Source: CAVPRW01 sp046727435 [NCBI: bacterium] (GTDB lineage: Bacteria; Tectomicrobia; Entotheonellia; J063). Taken from it: 11,237 bases of DNA. The DNA lies in contig JBKPCR010000307.1 of assembly GCA_046727435.1 (NCBI GenBank), positions 1 to 11,237 of the forward strand, written 5' to 3'. Positions 6,341-11,237 of this stretch are shown here, piece by piece. A model generated the notes under the pieces. That model had not been told where the DNA came from. It was given only the letters and a program-made list of their open reading frames with translations, and did no database searches. A program made the position numbers and the translations under genes. Position 1 is the first letter of the stretch; the number at the start of each line of letters is the position of its first letter.

Positions 6341-6354
6341 GTCATCATGATGAC
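6341..6354. promoter_or_regulatory. 14-bp perfect palindrome upstream of the first binding protein
   Basis: GTCATCATGATGAC is its own reverse complement. It ends 43 bp before the chosen ATG at 6398 and covers an upstream in-frame ATG at 6347, which argues that the latter is not the start. It may be an operator. A short AT/GC-neutral palindrome could also arise by chance. Confidence 0.3.
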
Positions 6355-6397
6355 ATGCTCACACCATGGCCCCCGTGGCTTTTGGAGGGAAGCAAGA

Positions 6398-8038
6398 ATG
6401 GCGCGCGCGCAGGCGCAATCTCATCCCTGTCTGAAAATACTATTGAGCGTCAGCCTGTTCATATTAGCCAGCCTTCTGCTGTGGCTACCAACCGTGACTG
6501 CGCAAGGCCGCGGCGGCGTGCTGCGCATCGGCATGACGGCCTCGGACATCCCGAATACAGCGGGGCAACCCGATCAAGGGGGCGAAGGTTTACGCTTCGT
6601 CGGCTATCAGATGTATGACGCCTTAATCAATTGGGACCTGCGCCAGGGCGATCGGCCGGCAGAGTTGATGCCCGGTCTAGCCGAGCGCTGGGAGATCCGC
6701 CCTGACGACCCGACCACGTGGATTTTCTACCTGCGCCAGGGCGTGAAGTTCCACGATGGCACGGATTTCAATGCTGATGCAGTCATCTGGAATCTCGATA
6801 AAGTCAAGAATAAAGAGGCCCCACAGTATGACCCGAAACAGGCCGCCGAGGTGATCTGGAGGGCGCCTCTGGTGAAAAGCTGGCGCAAGCTCGATGACTA
6901 TACGGTCGAGATCACCACGACTCGTCCCTCCAGCACGGTTCTCTTCCAGGTCTGCACGATCTTATACAGTAGTCCAACCCAATGGGACAAGATGGGACGG
7001 GACTGGAGCAAAGTCGCGCTGAACCCTGCCGGGACCGGCCCCTTCAAGCTTGCCCGCCTGCTGCCCCGGGAGCGACTGGAGCTGGAGCCTTTCGCCGAGT
7101 ACTGGGATAAGCGACGCGTGCCTAAGGTCGACAAGCTGATGCTCTTCCCCATGCCCGAATCCACGACGCGCATGGCGGCACTGCGCACAGGACAGGTGGA
7201 CTTCATCGAGGTACCCCCTCCGGACGCCATCTCCGGGCTCAAGCGCGACGGCTTCCAAATTGTCGTGCGTCCATACCCCCATAACTGGCCTTACTCGCTC
7301 AACCTCAACATCGAGCCCTGGAACAACAAGCTCGTCCGCCAGGCCGCCAATTACGCCATCGACCGCGAGGGACTGTGCAAGGCTCTCCTCAATGATACGT
7401 GTATGCCGGCGACAGGTGCAGTTTATCCTGGCCATCCCTGGTTCGGCCAGCCGAAGCAGGAGTACAGTTACAACCCGCAAAAGGCTAAAGAGCTCTTGAA
7501 ACAGGCGGGGTATGCCGGGAAACGCCTCAAGACTAGCGTACTCACGTCCACATCGGGGTCTGGGCAGATGATGCCCCTGCCTATGAACGAGTTCATCCAG
7601 GAGACCTGGCGCGAGGTCGGCATTGACCTCGAAATCATTCCCCTGGAATGGAACACATTGCGGACGCGCTATCGCAAGGGCTTCCGTGACCCTGAGAACG
7701 CGAACATCGGCATGGTCAATGTGTCGTTTGGCTTCGCAGAACCCTTCAGTGCCTTCACCCGTTTCTTCCATAGCGACTTCGCACCGCCCAAATCCACCAA
7801 CCTTTCCCCGTATGTCAACCCCGAGGTCGACCGGCTCCTCGATCAGTCAGAAGTCACGTTCGACCCGGCCGAGCGCGACCGTCTACTGGCGAAGGTGAAT
7901 GAAATCGTCGTGGATGATGCACCCTGGATCTTCATCGTTCACGATCTGAATCCACGGGCCTTGAGTCCCAAAGTCAAGGGTTTTGTGCAGGCGCAATCAT
8001 GGTACCAAGATTTGACGTTACCCTGGGTCGAAAAATGA
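6398..8038 (+). CDS. ABC transporter substrate-binding protein, SBP_bac_5 (peptide/nickel) family, copy 1
   Basis: This 546-aa periplasmic binding protein would deliver a ligand to the permeases downstream. A Sec signal peptide (K13, hydrophobic 14-31, likely cleavage after VTA at 35) is followed by the family opening RGGVLRIGM. The conserved block LRQGVKFHDGTDFNADAV and the closing SPKVKGFVQ segment are characteristic of family 5. There is no lipobox, so it should be soluble. The start at 6398 is preferred over an in-frame ATG at 6347 because GGAGG lies 9 bp upstream and the signal peptide then has normal length. Cys327 and Cys335 (C-X7-C) follow the AANYAIDREG motif and recur in the neighbouring paralogue, so a disulfide is possible. 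The ligand is unknown: the family takes up peptides, nickel chelates, opines and other small molecules. Confidence 0.93.
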   Translation: MARAQAQSHPCLKILLSVSLFILASLLLWLPTVTAQGRGGVLRIGMTASDIPNTAGQPDQGGEGLRFVGYQMYDALINWDLRQGDRPAELMPGLAERWEIRPDDPTTWIFYLRQGVKFHDGTDFNADAVIWNLDKVKNKEAPQYDPKQAAEVIWRAPLVKSWRKLDDYTVEITTTRPSSTVLFQVCTILYSSPTQWDKMGRDWSKVALNPAGTGPFKLARLLPRERLELEPFAEYWDKRRVPKVDKLMLFPMPESTTRMAALRTGQVDFIEVPPPDAISGLKRDGFQIVVRPYPHNWPYSLNLNIEPWNNKLVRQAANYAIDREGLCKALLNDTCMPATGAVYPGHPWFGQPKQEYSYNPQKAKELLKQAGYAGKRLKTSVLTSTSGSGQMMPLPMNEFIQETWREVGIDLEIIPLEWNTLRTRYRKGFRDPENANIGMVNVSFGFAEPFSAFTRFFHSDFAPPKSTNLSPYVNPEVDRLLDQSEVTFDPAERDRLLAKVNEIVVDDAPWIFIVHDLNPRALSPKVKGFVQAQSWYQDLTLPWVEK

Positions 8039-8131
8039 GCTACACTGCGCCCATGCATACGCGAGAATTTGCAAGGGAGTCTCTGATGATCATCTGTCGA
8101 ACCTGAAGCGAGACAGGCAAAGGAGGGCGCA

Positions 8132-9781
8132 ATGGATGGGATGTTCAACCGGAGTAAGGCTGTCACGCATGAAGTGCTCGTCGGCCTGTTTCTAGGGCTA
8201 CTTGTCCTCATCCTGTGCTGGACTGCAGCTATGGGAGCGACTGAGAGGGGAGGAACCCTACGCATCGGGATGACGGCGGCGGATATTCCCTATACGGGTG
8301 GTCAACCCGATCAGGGCTTCGAAGGGTTTCGCTTCATCGGGTACCAGCTCTATGACCCGCTGGTACGCTGGGACCTAGCGCAGGGGGAACGGCTTCCGGC
8401 CATCGTGCCAGGCCTGTCAGAGTCCTGGGAGGTCAGCAAAGACGACAATACGAAGTGGATTTTTCACCTGCGCCGTGGGGTAAAATTCCACGATGGCACC
8501 GATTTCAATGCCGATGCCGTGCTGTGGAATTGGGACGCCCTCAAAAACAAGGATGCACCCCAGTACGATCCGACGCAGGCGGGGCTCATCTCCGCACGCG
8601 CCACAGTAATTAAGAGCTGGAGGAAGCTCGACGAGTATACCGTCGAGTTCACCACGACTCGCCCCTCCAGCTTCGTCCCATACCAAGTTGTCTATGTCTT
8701 CTATGTGAGCCCGACCCAGTGGGAAAAGGTCGGGCGCGATTGGCGGGCACTAGCCAATCGCCCGGCCGGCACCGGTCCCTTCAAGCTCACCCGGTTAGTG
8801 CCGCGGGAGCGCGCTGAACTGGAGCCGAACCGCGACTATTGGGACAAAAAACGGGTGCCAATGGCCGATAAGGTGGTGCTGTTACCCATGCCAGAGGCTA
8901 CCACGCGACTGGCGGCGCTGCGCAGCGGTCAGGTAGATTGGATCGAGGTGCCACCACCCGATGCTATTGCTGGGTTACGACAGGCAGGTTTTCAGGTCAT
9001 GCTGCGGCCCTACCCGCATAACTGGACCTATACCTTGGCTCTGGCTCGCCCCCCCTGGGATAATAAGCTGGTGCGACAGGCCGCCAACTATGCCATTGAT
9101 CGCGAGGGCATCTGCAAATCGCTGCTGAACGGCACCTGCATCCCGGCCATCGGGGAGGTCTATTCCGGCCATCCCTGGTTTGGCACCCCCAAACAGCGCT
9201 ATGAGTACAATCCGGCAAAGGCCAAAGAGCTGTTGCAGCAGGCAGGATACGACGGCAAAGGCAAACGGGTGAAGACCAGCATGCTCATCTCCACATCCGG
9301 CTCCGGCCAAATGCTACCCCTGCCGATGAACGAGTCTGTACAGGAGAACCTACGCGAAGTCGGTATCGATCTCGATCTCGTCACCATCGAGTGGAATGCC
9401 CTCACACAGCGGGGCCGCCAGGGGCTTCAGCACCCCGACAATGCGCAGTTGGGGGGGATGAACATCTCCTATAATTTCCAGGAGCCTCAAAGCGCCTTCG
9501 TGCGCTTCTTCCATAGCACCTCTGTCCCGCCGGTCGGCGCCAACCGCATGCCGTATCTCAACCCCGAGATGGACCGGCTAATAGAGGCGGCTGAGAGCGA
9601 GTTCGACCTCGATAAGCAAAACCAGATTCTGGCCAAGGCGCACGAAATCATCGTCGACGATGCGCCGTGGGTGTTCATCGTCCACGATCTAAACCCACGT
9701 GCCCTGAGCCCCAAAGTGAAAGGTTTTGTGCAGCCACAGTCGTGGTTCGTCGACCTAACGCTGCCATGGGTGGAGAAATAA
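8132..9781 (+). CDS. ABC transporter substrate-binding protein, SBP_bac_5 family, copy 2
   Basis: This 549-aa paralogue of the preceding gene is alike over its full mature length, roughly two thirds identical by eye, with long shared runs such as VKFHDGTDFNADAV, KLVRQAANYAIDREG and VHDLNPRALSPKVKGFVQ. The signal peptides differ; here the hydrophobic core is about 15-32 with cleavage near AMG-A (35/36). Cys328 and Cys336 match the Cys pair of copy 1. An insert of one residue (GKGKRVKTS versus GKRLKTS) and differences around residues 300-320 and 440-480 are where ligand preference could have diverged. The start has a strong AAAGGAGG 5 bp upstream. The 93 bp since copy 1 contain no gene. The next gene follows 11 bp after the stop, so it is cotranscribed with the permeases. 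The ligand is unknown. Confidence 0.93.
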   Translation: MDGMFNRSKAVTHEVLVGLFLGLLVLILCWTAAMGATERGGTLRIGMTAADIPYTGGQPDQGFEGFRFIGYQLYDPLVRWDLAQGERLPAIVPGLSESWEVSKDDNTKWIFHLRRGVKFHDGTDFNADAVLWNWDALKNKDAPQYDPTQAGLISARATVIKSWRKLDEYTVEFTTTRPSSFVPYQVVYVFYVSPTQWEKVGRDWRALANRPAGTGPFKLTRLVPRERAELEPNRDYWDKKRVPMADKVVLLPMPEATTRLAALRSGQVDWIEVPPPDAIAGLRQAGFQVMLRPYPHNWTYTLALARPPWDNKLVRQAANYAIDREGICKSLLNGTCIPAIGEVYSGHPWFGTPKQRYEYNPAKAKELLQQAGYDGKGKRVKTSMLISTSGSGQMLPLPMNESVQENLREVGIDLDLVTIEWNALTQRGRQGLQHPDNAQLGGMNISYNFQEPQSAFVRFFHSTSVPPVGANRMPYLNPEMDRLIEAAESEFDLDKQNQILAKAHEIIVDDAPWVFIVHDLNPRALSPKVKGFVQPQSWFVDLTLPWVEK

Positions 9782-9792
9782 GAGGCTAACTT

Positions 9793-10743
9793 ATGTGGGG
9801 TTACATCGTCAGACGGTTGCTCCTCGGCATCCCGACTCTCCTGGGCGTGACCCTCATCGTCTTCTCGCTGATGCACCTGGCCCCGGGTGATCCCATCAGC
9901 GCCATGCTGCCACCCGATGCCCCACAGGAAGTGGTGCAGATGATCCGGCAGCAGATGGGCTTAGACCGACCATTGCCGGTGCAGTACTGGTTGTGGCTGA
10001 CGCGGGTGGTTCAGGGCGACCTGGGCCGCTCGATCGCCACGCGGCGGCCGGTCATCCAGGACATCCGTAGCGCTTTGGGGAATACCTTTATTTTGGCCTT
10101 GGCTGCCGCCTGCCTGGGCTTTACGCTAGGAGGGACGCTCGGCAGCTTCGCAGCCTTCTCCCGTGGGCGATGGGCGGATAAAATGTTCAGCGCCGCCGCC
10201 ATTACCGGGGTGAGCCTACCGCACTATTGGGTGGCTATTCTGCTCATCATCATTTTCTCTGTGGAATTGAACTGGTTACCAGCTATGGGCATGCAAAGCA
10301 CCGGTTCCGAGTCGTCAGGGTGGGGAGAAGTTGCCCGCCATATGATCCTCCCTACTATCGCTCTGGCACTCATTCCTATGGGTGTCATCACTCGCATGGC
10401 GCGGGCCAGCGTACTGGAGATCCTGAGCCAGGAATTCGTCATGACCCTGCGCGCCAAAGGGTTATGGTCGCGCACCATCACGCGGCATGTCGTCAAGAAC
10501 GCCGCGCCACCCGTGTTGACGCTGATGGGCCTGCAATTCGGCTACTTATTGGGAGGCTCAGTGCTGGTGGAGACGGTCTTTAGCTGGCCTGGGTCGGGGT
10601 ATCTTTTAAACTTGGCGATTTTTCAACGAGATTTTCCCGTTCTACAGGGGACGATTCTCGTGCTGGCGTCGTTTTTTGTCCTGCTCAACCTTCTGGTCGA
10701 TATCGTGCAAAGCCTCGTCGATCCACGCATTCGGCGAACCTAG
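9793..10743 (+). CDS. Peptide/nickel-type ABC importer permease, OppB/DppB family
   Basis: This 316-aa inner-membrane protein forms half of the translocation path. It begins with the typical MWGYIVRRLLLGIPTLLGVT membrane start (TM1 about 9-29). The family motif HLAPGDP (28-34) and the segment LDRPLPVQYWLWL (58-70) follow. Further hydrophobic segments lie at about 97-122, 132-157, 186-203, 241-262 and 286-308. The cytoplasmic EAA coupling loop is FVMTLRAKGLWSRTITRHVVKNA (215-237), with the invariant Gly223, which docks on the ATPase. GAGG stands 7 bp before the ATG, and the gene starts 11 bp after the second binding protein. Length and layout are normal for the family. The permease fits the OppD/DppD-type ATPase at the head of the locus. 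Confidence 0.94.
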   Translation: MWGYIVRRLLLGIPTLLGVTLIVFSLMHLAPGDPISAMLPPDAPQEVVQMIRQQMGLDRPLPVQYWLWLTRVVQGDLGRSIATRRPVIQDIRSALGNTFILALAAACLGFTLGGTLGSFAAFSRGRWADKMFSAAAITGVSLPHYWVAILLIIIFSVELNWLPAMGMQSTGSESSGWGEVARHMILPTIALALIPMGVITRMARASVLEILSQEFVMTLRAKGLWSRTITRHVVKNAAPPVLTLMGLQFGYLLGGSVLVETVFSWPGSGYLLNLAIFQRDFPVLQGTILVLASFFVLLNLLVDIVQSLVDPRIRRT

Positions 10744-10748
10744 AGAAC

Positions 10749-10823
10749 AACCACGGATCGGAACCACAGATGCACACACATGAACGCAGATGATCGGCGT
10801 GGATCTGTGTCTATCTGTGGTTG
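10749..10823. repeat. ACCACAGATG-type imperfect inverted repeat between the two permease genes
   Basis: The left arm AACCACAGATGCACACA (10762-10778) pairs with TGTGTCTATCTGTGGTT (10806-10822) at 15 of 17 positions around a 27-nt loop. A degenerate direct copy of the arm start (AACCACGGAT, 10749-10758) precedes it. The GAACGCAGATGAT stretch in the loop is another relative of the same unit. From memory, similar ACCACAGATGAACACAGATG strings are scattered between genes in many environmental bacterial genomes, so this is probably a copy of a dispersed non-coding repeat. It fills nearly all of the 98-bp gap. Confidence 0.65.
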
Positions 10824-10841
10824 TGGTATTTGGAGATCGAT

Positions 10842-11237
10842 GTGAACCCGACGGTGCTTGAACCACCCAGGACAACGCAAGAGTTGCTTGAGGGGCCATC
10901 TGGCAAACCGATGTCGTACTGGCAGCTGGTCTGGTGGCGGCTGCGCCGGGACAAGGTGACGCTCGCAGCAGCCGCAGTGATCCTGCTCATCATCCTGTCC
11001 GCTGTCCTGGCTTCCTCCCTCGCGCCCCACGACCCCTTCCAGGGCAGTATTCGTAAACGGCTGGCCATGGTTGGCACGCCCGGCCATATGCTCGGCACCG
11101 ATGAACAGGGGCGCGATATGCTCACTCGGCTGCTGTACGGTGGGCGGATGTCTCTCGTCGCCGGGGTCACACCAGTGCTCGTCGCCCTGCTCGTCGGGTC
11201 AACGCTAGGCATTACTGCGGGTTTCGTGGGCGGGCGC
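10842..11237 (+). CDS. Peptide/nickel-type ABC importer permease, OppC/DppC family, N-terminal part (cut by window edge)
   Basis: 132 codons are visible, in frame to the last base. The GTG start at 10842 has GGAG 6 bp upstream; the ATG at 10840 is in another frame and meets a stop at once, and the next in-frame ATG (codon 24) has no comparable site. The protein has a cytoplasmic N-terminus of about 38 residues (SYWQLVWWRLRRDKVTL), TM1 at about 40-60, and then the OppC signature region HMLGTDEQGRDMLTRLLYGG (82-101) followed by MSL and a second membrane segment at about 104-126. It is the natural heterodimer partner of the permease encoded just upstream. The EAA loop lies beyond the window. Confidence 0.92.
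   Translation, partial: MNPTVLEPPRTTQELLEGPSGKPMSYWQLVWWRLRRDKVTLAAAAVILLIILSAVLASSLAPHDPFQGSIRKRLAMVGTPGHMLGTDEQGRDMLTRLLYGGRMSLVAGVTPVLVALLVGSTLGITAGFVGGR

Larger units (their letters stand above)
6124..6397. other. Spacer between ATPase and first binding protein, rich in dyad symmetry
   Basis: I see no gene in these 274 bp. They hold a 15-bp palindrome, a GC-rich hairpin and a 14-bp palindrome (listed separately), then GGAGG at 6384-6388, the ribosome binding site of the next gene. TGGCAT-N5-TTGTT at 6290-6305 resembles a sigma54 promoter but lacks the key C at -12. The spacer is long for an operon, so a second promoter or an mRNA processing site is plausible. Confidence 0.4.

Noticed and set aside
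6962-7771. 269-codon open frame on the minus strand across the first binding-protein gene
   Set aside because: It is antisense to a well-supported gene, shows no recognisable motifs, and long antisense frames are expected from the GC-rich third codon positions here.

Overview
The window looks like a chromosomal segment from an uncultured, moderately GC-rich diderm bacterium. Both substrate-binding proteins carry plain Sec signal peptides with no lipobox, which fits release into a periplasm. The heme genes have the order and residue signatures of the Bacillus hemEHY operon. Such a mixture, together with a dispersed ACCACAGATG-type repeat, would fit lineages such as NC10/Methylomirabilota, Rokubacteria or Tectomicrobia, but the assignment is an inference and is weak.

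Left third, minus strand (1-4005): three heme-biosynthesis genes are transcribed leftward in pathway order. hemE (uroporphyrinogen decarboxylase) overlaps hemH (ferrochelatase) by 4 bp, and hemH is followed 40 bp later by hemY (FAD-dependent porphyrinogen oxidase). Together they convert uroporphyrinogen III toward iron-loaded porphyrin. A TTGACA-type promoter lies just upstream of hemE. The 5' end of hemY contains a heptamer tandem repeat and a perfect 12-bp inverted repeat that brackets its ribosome binding site and start codon. After a 313-bp gap with an AT-rich core, the first 55 codons of a response regulator run off the left edge.

Middle (4006-5133): divergent from hemE is a 153-aa single-pass membrane protein that resembles the N-terminal sensor part of a chemoreceptor or histidine kinase but has no output domain. 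An 18-bp dyad lies in its upstream region. Downstream is about 280 bp without a convincing gene, ending in an extended -10 promoter followed by a tandem 14-bp repeat.

Right half, plus strand (5134-11237): a peptide/nickel-type (Dpp/Opp) ABC importer locus in the order ATPase (OppD/DppD family), two tandem paralogous substrate-binding proteins, inner-membrane permease B, and the first 132 codons of permease C, which begins with GTG. The second ATPase (OppF/DppF) is expected beyond the right edge. The 274-bp gap between the ATPase and the first binding protein holds two perfect palindromes and a hairpin. The gap between the two permeases holds an imperfect inverted repeat of a dispersed-repeat type.

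No RNA genes, CRISPR arrays, transposases or phage genes are visible. The genes belong to known families. The more unusual points are the repeat structure at the hemY start, a His where B. subtilis ferrochelatase has its Tyr13, the duplicated binding proteins with a shared Cys pair, and the truncated sensor gene.
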